Below are positions 28,912 to 37,883 of a stretch of DNA of 64,000 bases, piece after piece. Each line of letters opens with the position of its first letter. Within the stretch, counting starts at the first letter, position 1. The translations under genes and the position numbers were made by a program. Location: the NCBI GenBank assembly GCA_963750915.1, contig CAVVSF010000007.1, positions 1,302,001 through 1,366,000 on the forward strand, read 5' to 3'. A model generated the notes under the pieces. It made no database searches and was not told the origin of the DNA. It saw only the letters and a program-made list of their open reading frames with translations. The stretch comes from DATBJJ01 sp963750915 (GTDB lineage Bacteria; Acidobacteriota; Vicinamibacteria; Vicinamibacterales; 2-12-FULL-66-21).

Positions 28912-29839
28912 ATGCGCCACACACAAGTTTTCGCGGTAATTGCTCTCGTTGCAGGACTTTCGGCCGTTTCGGCCAACCCGGCCGCCGCCCGCGGGCGCCA
29001 GGAGAAGGCCCAGGTGCCGGCAGCGAGCGCCCCGGCCAGCCAGATCGTCCTGGCCCAGGACCAGGACGCGCGGGAGACGCGCGAGCGGCTCGAGGAACTG
29101 CTTCGGAAGCTGCCCCCGGCCGTCGGCCGGGTTCTCCGCGCCGACCCGTCGCTGATGGGGAACGATACCTACCTCGCGACGTACCCGACGCTGGCGGCGT
29201 TTCTCAAGCAGCATCCCGAGATTCGCAACACCCCCGGGTTCTTCTTCGAGAACATGGGCTCGTACCGAGTTCTGGAACCCGTCGCCGCCCGAGACGTCCG
29301 AAGGAAGGGCGATCCGGCTCTGGGGAGAGATCTTCCAGGCCATCACGATTGCCAGCGTCTTCATCGCCATCACGATGGCGGTCGTCTGGCTGATTCGCAC
29401 CGTCGTGGAACAGCGGCGCTGGTACCGCACGTCAAAGGTGCATACCGAAGTGCACAACAAGCTGCTCGACCGCTTCACGACGAACGAGGACCTGATGACC
29501 TACATCCAGACGGATGCCGGCCGCCGGTTCCTCGAGTCGGCGCCGCTCTCGATCGAGGCCGCGCCGCGGCAGGTCGGGGCGCCGTTCAGCCGCATCCTGT
29601 GGTCGCTGCAGGTCGGGATTGTCCTCGCCACCGGCGCGTTCGGCCTGCTGTTTGTGAGCGGCCGCGTCATCCAGGAGATTGCCCAGCCGATCTTCGCATT
29701 CGGCGTCCTCGCGCTCACCGTCGGCGTCGGCTTTATCGTCTCGGCGGCCGCCTCCCTCGTCCTCTCGCGGCGGCTGGGCCTGTTCGATCCCGCGACGGCG
29801 ACGCGCGGGCCCTCCGACTCGGCGCACATCGCCGGTTGA
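28912..29839 (+). CDS. Exported/membrane protein of unknown function, frameshifted, upstream of an ECF sigma gene
   Basis: About 308 residues after removing one base near 29275, where SYR should continue FWNPSPPETSEG. A signal peptide (residues 1-27, ending PAAA) precedes a soluble segment with a helix-rich RETRERLEELLRKLPPAVGRVLRADPSLMGNDTYLATYPTL region. Then come three hydrophobic stretches: ITIASVFIAITMAVVWLI, LWSLQVGIVLATGAFGLLFV and IFAFGVLALTVGVGFIVSAAASLVL. I do not recognise the family. Its stop lies 7 bases before the sigma-factor start, so it probably belongs to the same regulated unit, perhaps as a sensor of envelope state. That role is inferred from context only. Confidence 0.65.
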
Positions 29840-29846
29840 GCACCAG

Positions 29847-30459
29847 ATGTTTCGAATAAGCACGACAGACGTGACGCTCACCGGCATCGATCGCCTGGAT
29901 GGGACCGCGGACGCGGATGTGAGCTTCGAGATGGACGAGGAGGCGTTCCGCGCCTTTTACGATCGAACGGCGCGGTCGCTCTGGTTCTACCTCTCGCGCA
30001 TGACGGGCGACTCGCAGGTCGCCGACGACCTGCTGCAGGAGAGCTACTATCGCCTGCTGCGGAGCCACGGCAGCGTGGGAAAGCGAAAGCCACCGCCGCG
30101 CCTACCTCTTCCGCATCGCCACCAACCTCGTGCGTGACGGCCACCGCCGGGCACGGCGCGGGGAGACGGTCGCCCTGCCCGAGTCGGATCACATGAGCCT
30201 TGCCGCGCCCGGCACCGACCTGGCGGAAGCGACGGCACAGCGCACCGACCTGCGGCGGGCGATGGGCCGGCTGCGGCCGCGCGAGCGGGCGCTCCTGTGG
30301 CTGGCTTACGGCCAGGGCCACGCGCACGCGGAAATCGCCGAGACGCTCGGCGTCAAGACCGGCAGCGTCAAGCTGCTGCTGTTCAGGGCGAGGCGCAGGC
30401 TGGCGACACTGCTGCGTCGGTCACCCCGCTACGGCGGCGGACGGAGGACCCGATCGTGA
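29847..30459 (+). CDS. ECF-type RNA polymerase sigma factor (frameshifted)
   Basis: Sigma-70 family factor of about 203 residues after removing one base near 30078. ATG 29847 opens a short leader; region 2 follows (FRAFYDRTARSLWFYLSRMTGDSQVADDLLQESYYRLLRS), then RRAYLFRIATNLVRD in the second frame, and region 4 (MGRLRPRERALLWLAYGQGHAHAEIAETLGVKTGSVKLLLFRARRRL). Regions 1 and 3 are missing, as expected for the ECF group. The break lies at a GGG run (GTGGGAAAG); with two G the text reads VESESHRRAYLF. It is followed by an overlapping anti-sigma gene (GTGA), the usual arrangement for an ECF factor held inactive by a membrane partner. Confidence 0.85.
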
Positions 30460-30947
30460 GGACCATCGAGTGCAGTCGTGAACAGGACGTCATCGACGCG
30501 CTGTCGAGCGGCCGGTGGCCGGAACGCGCGCCTGGTGACCTGCCTGCCCACGTCGCGTCGTGCCAGATCTGCAGCGACACGCTGGCGGTTGCCAGCCTCG
30601 TCCTCGCCGACCGCGATGACCCGGCGTTGGATCCACACATCCCGTCGTCGGCCGTGATGTGGTGGCGGGCGCAGATGCGGGCGCGGCAGGAAGCCGCCCG
30701 CGAAGCGGCGCGGCCGATCGCCGTCGCGCAAATCATCGGCGCGATCTGCGCCGTCGCGGTGCTGCTGGTGGTCGGGCTCTGGTTCTCGCCGCTGGCGCGC
30801 GACTGGTTCACTGACGTCGCCGCCGGCAACCGCGAGTTCAGCATCACGGCGGCGTTGAAGATGTACGGCTGGCTGCTGCCGGCGCTGATGATCCTGTTCT
30901 CGCTGATCGTGACGCCGCTCGTCTACTACGCCGTCGTCGAGGACTGA
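30456..30947 (+). CDS. Membrane anti-sigma factor with zinc-finger HxxxCxxC motif
   Basis: Protein of 163 residues starting at the GTG that overlaps the sigma-factor stop. The N-terminal cytoplasmic part carries HVASCQICSD, the HxxxCxxC core of ZAS anti-sigma domains. Two membrane helices follow: IIGAICAVAVLLVVGLWF and LLPALMILFSLIVTPLVYYAVV, with a short exported loop between them. It most likely binds and inhibits the sigma factor encoded just upstream. The start is fixed by the overlap and by the position of the zinc motif. Confidence 0.82.
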   Translation: MRTIECSREQDVIDALSSGRWPERAPGDLPAHVASCQICSDTLAVASLVLADRDDPALDPHIPSSAVMWWRAQMRARQEAAREAARPIAVAQIIGAICAVAVLLVVGLWFSPLARDWFTDVAAGNREFSITAALKMYGWLLPALMILFSLIVTPLVYYAVVED

Positions 30948-30948
30948 G

Positions 30949-32544
30949 CTATCGCGCCGCCAGCGGGCTCGAGGCGAGCGGAACCCCGGGCCTCGCGTTC
31001 GTCTGGACGCCGTCGCGGACGACGAACACGCCGTTGACGAGGACGTGCGGGATGCCCCGGGCATAGGCGTGCGGCTTCTCGAAGGTCGCGGCGTCGGCCA
31101 CCGTCCCGGGATCGAAGACGACGATGTCGGCGGCCTTGCCTGGCGCGAGCCGGCCGCGGCCGGTAAAGCGGAAATGATCGGCCGGCAGCGACGTCATCTT
31201 GCGGATCGCTTCCTCCAGCGCAATCACCTTCCGGGTTCGCACGTACTCGCCCAGGACGCGGGCGTTGTTGCCGTAGCCGCGCGGATGCGGCGCGCCCTCG
31301 CCGTAGGTCAGCACAGACGCATCCGACGCGAAACCCACCCGCGGATGCTTCATGATCCGCTGCACGTCGTCGTCGGACATGAAGTGGTAGACCATCGACG
31401 CGCCGCCGGCCAACATCATCGTCCGCGCCGCCTCGAACTGGGCGTCGGCAGTCTCGGCGCCCTGCAGCCGGGCCGCGACCTGCTTCATCGACAGGCCGTT
31501 GAGCGCAGGATCGCCGCGATAGGAAGCAACGACGGCGAATGAGAGATCGGACAGGCCCCGCTCGGCGAGCAGCGCCGCCATCTCGGTCTTGATCCTGGTC
31601 CAGGTCGCGGCATCGTTGAGGCGCGCGGTGATCTGCGACTGGCCGCCTTCGAGCGCCCACGCGGGAAACCTGATGCCGAGCGACGAGCTCGCCGCAGTGT
31701 AGGCGTACTGGTCGGCCTCGACGGCAACGCCGCGCGCCCGCGCCTCGTCGATCAGCGCCAGTGCCTTCGCGCTCGCGCCCCAGCGGTTCGGGCTGTCGAC
31801 CTTCAAGTGCGAGATCTGGACGCGGGCGCCCGTCAGCTCGCCGATGCGGATCGTCTCGGCCACCGATTCCTCGAGCGCCGTGCCTTCGTTGCGCATGTGC
31901 GAGGCGTAGACGCCGCCGGCGTTGCCGGCGACGTGCGCGAGCTCCATTACCTCGAAGGTCTTGCTGTAGGTGCCGGGCACGTACTGGAGGCCGGTAGAGA
32001 ACCCGACCGCGCCGTCGGTCATCGCCTTCCAGACCAGCCCCTTCATCCTGTTCATCTCGGGGATCGTCGGAGAGCGATCGGCGGTGCCCATCACCGCGCG
32101 CCGCACGGTGTTGTGGCCGAAGAGGGTCGCGAAGTTGACGGCGGCGCCGGAATCCTTCACCGCCGCGAGCGCCTTGCCGACATCGACCGCCGACGAGCCG
32201 CAGTTGCCGGCGACGATCGTCGTCACACCCATGCGGACGAAGTTGGCGGCGGCGGGGTGGTCGGCGATCTCATCGGCATGGGTGTGGACGTCGATGAAGC
32301 CGGGAGCGACGACGAGCCCGGTCGCGTCGATGCGGTCGGCGCCGTCACCCGCCGCGATCTTGCCAATCGCCTCGACGCGTCCGCCCTTGATGCCGACGTC
32401 GGCGCGCCGCGGCGGCGTGCCCGTGCCGTCGACGACCAGGCCGCCGGTGAGGACGATGTCGAACTTTGCAGGCTGAGCCTGTGAGCGGGGCCCGCCGGCG
32501 ACGGCTGCCGACAGGACCACCGCGAGCACCGTCATGAAGCGCAT
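30949..32544 (-). CDS. Exported N-acyl-D-amino-acid deacylase (D-aminoacylase family)
   Basis: Amidohydrolase of 531 residues with a signal peptide (residues 1-23). The metal-binding text is canonical for D-aminoacylases: PGFIDVHTHAD (H87, H89), VAGNCGSS (the cysteine ligand, C115), the histidines in VYASHMRNEG and RVQISHLKVDS, and the Asp in VGFASDASVLTYG. It would cleave N-acyl groups from D-amino acids, consistent with periplasmic recycling of peptidoglycan or D-peptides. Converging with the anti-sigma gene (one base apart). It diverges from a lipoprotein gene. Its paralogue at 37884 lacks several of these residues. Confidence 0.88.
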   Translation of the reverse strand: MRFMTVLAVVLSAAVAGGPRSQAQPAKFDIVLTGGLVVDGTGTPPRRADVGIKGGRVEAIGKIAAGDGADRIDATGLVVAPGFIDVHTHADEIADHPAAANFVRMGVTTIVAGNCGSSAVDVGKALAAVKDSGAAVNFATLFGHNTVRRAVMGTADRSPTIPEMNRMKGLVWKAMTDGAVGFSTGLQYVPGTYSKTFEVMELAHVAGNAGGVYASHMRNEGTALEESVAETIRIGELTGARVQISHLKVDSPNRWGASAKALALIDEARARGVAVEADQYAYTAASSSLGIRFPAWALEGGQSQITARLNDAATWTRIKTEMAALLAERGLSDLSFAVVASYRGDPALNGLSMKQVAARLQGAETADAQFEAARTMMLAGGASMVYHFMSDDDVQRIMKHPRVGFASDASVLTYGEGAPHPRGYGNNARVLGEYVRTRKVIALEEAIRKMTSLPADHFRFTGRGRLAPGKAADIVVFDPGTVADAATFEKPHAYARGIPHVLVNGVFVVRDGVQTNARPGVPLASSPLAAR

Positions 32545-32707
32545 GGGAAATCATAACGGTTCCGCTGGGATCCGTATTGCACGCGGCCGACCGCTCAAAG
32601 TTGCGGCAGGAGGAAGAATCGGTGGCGAGGTGAATGGATGAGGTGTTCCCTGAATAGGACTGAGGATGGTGGCATCCGCATTGCTCCTGGGCGGGGTGCG
32701 AGTGACG

Positions 32708-33202
32708 ATGATGAATCGAACGACCAACCTCGAAGGCTACCGGGCGCCGCTGATGGCGCTGCTCTGCGTGGCCGCGTTGACGGTGGCGTTCATGAGCGTG
32801 ACCTCATGCCGGCGCGGCACCCCGATTCTGAATCCCGGCGAGGCCTCACAGTCGACCGACGGAACCATCAGCGGCACGGTGCGCGGCCCGGAAGGCACGA
32901 GCTCGATCGTCGGCCGCCAGGTGGAAGTGGTCAACGTCGATTCCGGCGAGCGCCAGCAGGCGACGACGAACAACGCCGGCGGGTTCACCTTCAAGGTCAA
33001 GCCGGGCAAGTACCGCGTCGAGGTCGCGCTGGTTGCCGGCGAGTCCATCCTCAAGCAGCCGGGCGTGATGCACATCAACAAGAGCGACGTCGATGCGCAC
33101 GCGGACTTCGTCATCGGATCGGCCAAGGCGCTCGGCCCTGCGAGCCGACCGCGCCCGCCGGCATCGTCGACCGCGACCGGCCTCGGCTCGCCCGTCGCCT
33201 GA
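32708..33202 (+). CDS. Lipoprotein with one carboxypeptidase-regulatory-like domain
   Basis: Protein of about 164 residues. Start at ATG 32708 or 32711 gives a lipoprotein signal with the lipobox SVTSC at about residue 35. The mature part is a single beta-sandwich module (GTISGTVRGPEGTSSIVGRQVEVVNVDSGERQQATTNNAGGFTFKVKPGKYRVEVAL-type text, about 55-115), followed by a Pro/Ala/Ser-rich tail. No enzyme motif is present. It is expected on the outer or inner membrane surface. Convergent with the GT-C-like membrane gene. Confidence 0.72.
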   Translation: MMNRTTNLEGYRAPLMALLCVAALTVAFMSVTSCRRGTPILNPGEASQSTDGTISGTVRGPEGTSSIVGRQVEVVNVDSGERQQATTNNAGGFTFKVKPGKYRVEVALVAGESILKQPGVMHINKSDVDAHADFVIGSAKALGPASRPRPPASSTATGLGSPVA

Positions 33203-33234
33203 CCGTCCCGATCGGCACACCCGCCGCGCTCCCA

Positions 33235-34891
33235 TCAATTCAGGAAATAGACCGCCGCCTCGCCGAGGCCGTCGTGAAAGCGGCCGATCTCGCGCAGGCG
33301 GTGGCGTTCGGTCAGCGCCTGGATGGTCCTGATCCGTTCGTCCGGCCAGGTACTCGACCAGGTGGACGACGAGATAGCGGACGTTGTCCCGGCGCAGCCG
33401 CGCAATCGCGTGGTCGTCAGGGAAGAACTTGAGGTCCTCCATCCGCTCGAGGTACGAGTTCGGCACGAAGCCGCTGTAGCCGTTGATAATCGGCTTCCAG
33501 TGAAACGTCGACATGTAGCTGATGCGCGGATCGTGTCCGGGCACGATCTTCGGCATCGGCAGTGACGCGACGACACCGGGCGGCTGCTTCGCCAGCCAGG
33601 CGTAGAGCGGCGGCGACTCGTTGAGATACGGGATCAGGTTGATCCACCGGACGCGGTATTCGCACACGAGCACGGCGACGCCGAAGACGAGGAAGAGCCG
33701 CTTGAGCCACGGCCGCATGCCCGCGGCGAGCGCGGCATAGCCGAACGCGCCGAGGATTGACAGAAAGAACACGACGAAGATGCCGAGCCGCGCGACGGCG
33801 CGGAAACCGCCGAACACCGGCACGTAGTCGAACAGGAACCGATAACTGTAGCCCGACAGGCCGAGCGACATCTCGAACGACACCACCATCGCGAGCAGGT
33901 AGGCGATGACGATCGGGATGCTGGCGCGCGGGCGCATGAACAGGCCGAAGATCGCCAGCACGGTGATGAAGACCCCCGGAAACAGCCGCCGCTCCGGCCG
34001 GCCGCGGCGCTGGAACATCTGGCCATAGACGACGTTCTCCGGCGTCGCGACGAGGTAGTTCGACGGTCGCGCGCTGTAGAGCATGATCTCCCGCTCGGCG
34101 CGCCCGCCGACTTCCTTCTTCGTCTCGAGATATGGAATCGCGTAGGCGCCGCACAGCACCGCGACAACGACCGCAGCTGGTGCCAGCGCCATGACGGTCC
34201 GGGCCATGCCTTTCAGCGACAGCGGCAGCAGCAGCAGGAGCGTTACCACGCCGATGACGACAATCAGGAAGACGCCGTAGTAGATGCTCGACAGCATCTG
34301 CAGCGAGAGGAAGAAGCCGGTCAGCAGCCCGAACTTCGGCCGCCTGGTCTCGAACGCCCGGTGCAGCGCCCACAGCGCCCACGGCATCCACATGGTCCAT
34401 TGCATCTCCATGTGCATGTAGTGCTCGAACCGGTACGGCACGAACGCGAAGACGATGCCGGCGAGGAGGCCGGCGCCGGCCGAACCGGTCAGGTGCCGCG
34501 CCAGCACGAAGACACCAATCGCAGAGCTGATGATCGCGCCGAGCAGCAGCAGGTTGTGAACCAGCACCCGCGGCAGCCCGGCCATCAACAGCGGTGTCCC
34601 GATGAGGCCCTGGACGATGATGGCGTCGGAATAGGTGAGCGCGCGGCGTTCCGGGTAGAAGATGTTGCCGTCAAACAGGCGCTGCGGCGCGTTGACGAGG
34701 GCGTGCTCGATCCAGCCGAGCCGCCACATGTTGAAGTAGACGTCGTGGTGACCGTAGGCGTGCGTCGAGAGCTGCCGCGCCTGCGGCCAGGTGAGCAGGA
34801 CCGTCAGTCCGACCAGGATGAGCGCCGCCCCGAGCGTCTGCCAGGACCGGCCGCGCGGCGGCAGCGCTTCGGGCAGGGCCGATTCGTTCAC
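33235..34891 (-). CDS. Polytopic membrane protein, GT-C glycosyltransferase-like (frameshifted)
   Basis: About 551 residues after removing one base near 33345, where the text EYL should continue PDERIRTIQALTERHRL and end AVYFLN. At least ten hydrophobic helices span residues 20-430, followed by a soluble C-terminal domain. After helix 1 the loop holds HDVYFNMWRLGWIEHAL, with an acidic residue in the place where GT-C enzymes keep a catalytic Asp. The overall plan suggests use of a polyprenyl-linked sugar, but no family signature is decisive. GTG 34891 overlaps the stop of the MutS-like gene (GTGA), so it ends a three-gene coupled operon. Confidence 0.7.
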
Positions 34892-36714
34892 AGATCTATT
34901 CCAATCAACTGCATCAGGCGCAGGGCGTTGCGCGAAGTCGCGAGCCCCGGCCTCAGCGTGTAATCGAACCGCATGGTGCCATCGGGATCAAGCGTCTCGG
35001 TGAAGTGCAGCAGCTGCGCCGAGCTCGCGAGCGGCTCCTCGCCCGCCACCGCGAGATCGTGTGTCGTCATCGCGCCGATGGCGCCGGCGTCGAGCAGGTG
35101 GCGCGCGACGGCGCGGACGGCGATGCTGCGTTCGGCACTGTTCGTGCCCTGCAGGATCTCGTCGAGCAGGTAGACGAGCACCCGCCCTTCGCGCTCGTGC
35201 TCGGCCGCGTCGACGACACCCTTGAGCCGCGCCAGCGCCGCCATGAAGTACGACAGGCCGCGCTCGAGCGAATCCTGCACCCGCAGGCTGGTCTGCAGAT
35301 CGCACGCCGGCAGCGTCATGCGCCTGGCGCAGACGCTCGCGCCCGCCTGCGCCAGCACGATGTTCAGCCCGATCGAGCGAAGCAGCGTGCTCTTGCCCGA
35401 CATGTTGGAGCCGGTGATCAGGACGAGCGTCCCCGGCGGGCCAATCGTGAGATCGTTGGCGACGCGCCGATCGTCTGGAAGCAGCGGATGGCCGATGCCC
35501 TCGGCCTCGATCGCCGGCGTCTTGGTGATCTCCGGCACTGCCCAGTCCGGATTGTCCCGCCGCACGTTTGCGACGAGCGCCAGCGCGTCGAGCTCACCGA
35601 GCGCCGCGAGCCATCCGCGCACGCGCGGCCCGGTGGCCTGCCGCCACCGGTCGAGGGCGAAGATGACGTGGAAATCCCACAGCGTCAGCGCCTGGATCGG
35701 GAAATGGAGGATCGCCGCGCCGCGCCGCAGCTCGCCGAAGCCCAGGATGCGATTGAGGCGGCGCATGCAGCCGGGGGCGGTCGCGCCATGCGATGACAGC
35801 CGCTGCCGCAGCGCCGCCAGCCGCGGCGCGTCGATCGGCGCGCGCACCGCGTGCTCGAACATCGACGCGTAACGGCCAAGCGCATACTGGCCGCCGCCTG
35901 CCCGGTCGAGGATGGCCTGCACCTTCTCGCCGGTCGCGAACGACAGCACGATGCCGACCACCAGCGGGATCGGCCAGAGCGCCACGTTCGTGACGCCGGT
36001 CGCGTCCAAAGCGATCGAGACCCACAGCGTGACCACGATGAGGAGCACCGCCGCGCGGAGCGCGAAGGCGCGACGCCCGAACGGGTCCTCACCTTCCGCC
36101 CACGCGAGGAAACGGTCGATGTCCGGTTGACGGGCCGCGCCGGCGAGGACGCCGTGCGCCGCCATTTCGAGACGCCAGTCGTCCTCCGCAGCGAGACGCC
36201 CGACGGCCTGCTGCCGCTCGCGGACCTCCTGCGGCGAGGCCGGCTCGATCAGCCAGCGCGCCAGTTGGAGCCTGCCACCGGCGGTCGATGCCGGTCCGAG
36301 CCACTGGAAGAGCGAGGCCCGGCCGAACACGTCGAGGTCGAGCGCAAAAGGATGATCGGAGACGGCCGCCTCGATCGCCGCCGGCATGCCGGTCTCCGGC
36401 AGCTGGCTCCAGTCGCGCGCCCCGCGCGCGAGCGCACGCAGGTTCACGAGCCGCATCGCGTCATGGCGGGCCATGCGCTCCTCGACCCGCGCATGCCACC
36501 CCACGGCGATCCCGAAGACGACGAAGAAGAGCGCCGAGACGGCAATCGGCGACGGTGTCGCGCCGCGCCACAGGCTCCACACGAGCATGCCGGCGCCGAC
36601 CAGGAACGTTGCCAGCCGGAGACGAGAAATCCGCTCCGACAGCCGCGCCTCCGTCTCGCGTGACAGCGCGTGCCGCCTGGCGTTCTCGAGATAGGGAACC
36701 GCTGCCGCCGTCAC
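34888..36714 (-). CDS. Membrane-anchored MutS-like ATPase
   Basis: Protein of 608 residues starting at GTG 36714, which overlaps the methyltransferase stop. The frame is open further upstream but that part is antisense/out-of-frame sequence of the methyltransferase. Two helices near the N-terminus (ATFLVGAGMLVWSL and IAVSALFFVVFGIAVGW) and a second hydrophobic pair around 215-260 flank MutS core-like regions. The C-terminal ATPase is MutS domain V: Walker A GSNMSGKSTLLRSIG (about 435-449), YLLDEILQGTN (Walker B, about 515), and TTHD. It lacks the mismatch-recognition domain with its Phe-x-Glu. The family is known but uncharacterised; a classic repair role is unlikely with this topology. Confidence 0.83.
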   Translation of the reverse strand: MTAAAVPYLENARRHALSRETEARLSERISRLRLATFLVGAGMLVWSLWRGATPSPIAVSALFFVVFGIAVGWHARVEERMARHDAMRLVNLRALARGARDWSQLPETGMPAAIEAAVSDHPFALDLDVFGRASLFQWLGPASTAGGRLQLARWLIEPASPQEVRERQQAVGRLAAEDDWRLEMAAHGVLAGAARQPDIDRFLAWAEGEDPFGRRAFALRAAVLLIVVTLWVSIALDATGVTNVALWPIPLVVGIVLSFATGEKVQAILDRAGGGQYALGRYASMFEHAVRAPIDAPRLAALRQRLSSHGATAPGCMRRLNRILGFGELRRGAAILHFPIQALTLWDFHVIFALDRWRQATGPRVRGWLAALGELDALALVANVRRDNPDWAVPEITKTPAIEAEGIGHPLLPDDRRVANDLTIGPPGTLVLITGSNMSGKSTLLRSIGLNIVLAQAGASVCARRMTLPACDLQTSLRVQDSLERGLSYFMAALARLKGVVDAAEHEREGRVLVYLLDEILQGTNSAERSIAVRAVARHLLDAGAIGAMTTHDLAVAGEEPLASSAQLLHFTETLDPDGTMRFDYTLRPGLATSRNALRLMQLIGIDL

Positions 36715-37538
36715 GCCGCCCGCTCGATCCCGGCAGGCTTGCGGGCCAGGATGTTCAATCGCCAGTAATCGAGGGTGTAGGGCGGATCGTCGGCCGCGGC
36801 GCCCTCCGCCAGCGCGTCCAGGAATCGCGCCTGCAGGTCCGGCGGCAGCCGCTGCAGGTGCTCGCGGACGCAGACGCAGGCGAGAAAGTCGCGATAGCCT
36901 TCGCGATCGGCGAAGCTCGTGGGCGCGGCGACCAGCGCCACGTCGATGGCGGTGAACCCGGCGCGGTCGAGCCGCTCGGTCGTGGTCGCGACGTCGGCGA
37001 ACTCCCACGGATCGCGCCAGCCGATGAAATGGTCGCGGAACGGCGGCTCGGTCATGAGCACCGCCGCGCGCGCCAGCATGCGGCCGAGGTTGCCGGCACC
37101 GCCGCACTGCGCCACCAGCCGGCCGCCAGGAACCAGCGACCGGCAGATGCTGGCGAACAGTCGATCGTGATCGAGGATCCAGTGAAACGTCGCGGTACTC
37201 AGCACCGCGTCGAAGACGTCGACGAACGGCAGCCACAAGCCGTCGGCGCGGACGACGTGCAGGCGGGTCGGCAGCTTGTCGGTGTCGACCGGGTGCGGCC
37301 CGCGGTGCCAGAGATGCCGCGACGCCGCCTCGCGCAGCATCGATTCCGATCGATCGACGGCGACGACCAGCCCGTCCCCCATCGCCGCGAACAGCTCCGA
37401 CGTCAGGCGCCCGGTGCCGCAGCCGAGATCGAGGATGCACTCGTTCGGTTCGGGCGCGAGCCGTTCGAGTACGTGCCGCCCCCACCCGAGCTGCGGATTC
37501 GAGAGGCGGTGATAGCGTTCAGCGTCCCAATCGGTCAT
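36711..37538 (-). CDS. Class I SAM-dependent methyltransferase
   Basis: Protein of 275 residues with a Rossmann methyltransferase fold: motif I ILDLGCGTGRLTSEL (about 35-50), the acidic loop VVAVDRSESML, post-I LHVVRADGLWLPF, and motif IV FDAVLSTATFHWILDHDRLF. The C-terminal part, with RDPWEFADVATTTERLDRAGF, resembles trans-aconitate methyltransferase and related small-molecule enzymes. The substrate is unknown. It is the first gene of a coupled minus-strand operon with the MutS-like ATPase and the GT-C-like protein; stop and start overlap as GTGA. Confidence 0.83.
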   Translation of the reverse strand: MTDWDAERYHRLSNPQLGWGRHVLERLAPEPNECILDLGCGTGRLTSELFAAMGDGLVVAVDRSESMLREAASRHLWHRGPHPVDTDKLPTRLHVVRADGLWLPFVDVFDAVLSTATFHWILDHDRLFASICRSLVPGGRLVAQCGGAGNLGRMLARAAVLMTEPPFRDHFIGWRDPWEFADVATTTERLDRAGFTAIDVALVAAPTSFADREGYRDFLACVCVREHLQRLPPDLQARFLDALAEGAAADDPPYTLDYWRLNILARKPAGIERAA

Positions 37539-37883
37539 CGAGATCAGCGGTGAAGGGCCCGTTCGGCTGAGTCGGCGCGCGGTGCGCCGCCGATCGGACG
37601 TCTTAGTGTACAGTCCGGACCGAGTCCGCCGCGACCCGATCGATCTCGATGCCCGCCGTGCCGCCCCGTGACCACAAGCGCATCGCCGTTCGCATCCGCC
37701 CTCGTGGTGGTCGCTCGGCGCTTTCGAATCGCATGTTCGCAGCTTGCGGCTCGGCCATTACCGCATGCGCGGCGTCGCAGGGATGAGTGCCGCCGCGTTC
37801 GAGCAGTGGATGGGCGCGGCGTTGAACATGGGCGGCGGCGCTGAAGCTCCGCCTTGCGAGGGGGTTGCCATATCATCTAGCGG
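37539..37883. other. 345-base divergent intergenic region
   Basis: Between the methyltransferase and the amidohydrolase lipoprotein genes, which diverge. I see no convincing gene; the only long open frame is Arg/Ala-rich and lacks any family feature. A copy of the GGCG/AGCTCCGCC hairpin repeat lies at 37832-37853. Promoters for both flanking genes should lie here, but I cannot pick them with confidence. Confidence 0.6.

Noticed and set aside
36715..37485. Extension of the MutS-like protein by 257 residues at the N-terminus
   Set aside because: The extra sequence is the methyltransferase gene read in another frame; a GTG start at 36714 overlapping the methyltransferase stop is more plausible.
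37544..37876. Open frame of 110 codons on the minus strand
   Set aside because: Arg-rich composition, contains a REP-like hairpin, no ribosome site and no family resemblance.
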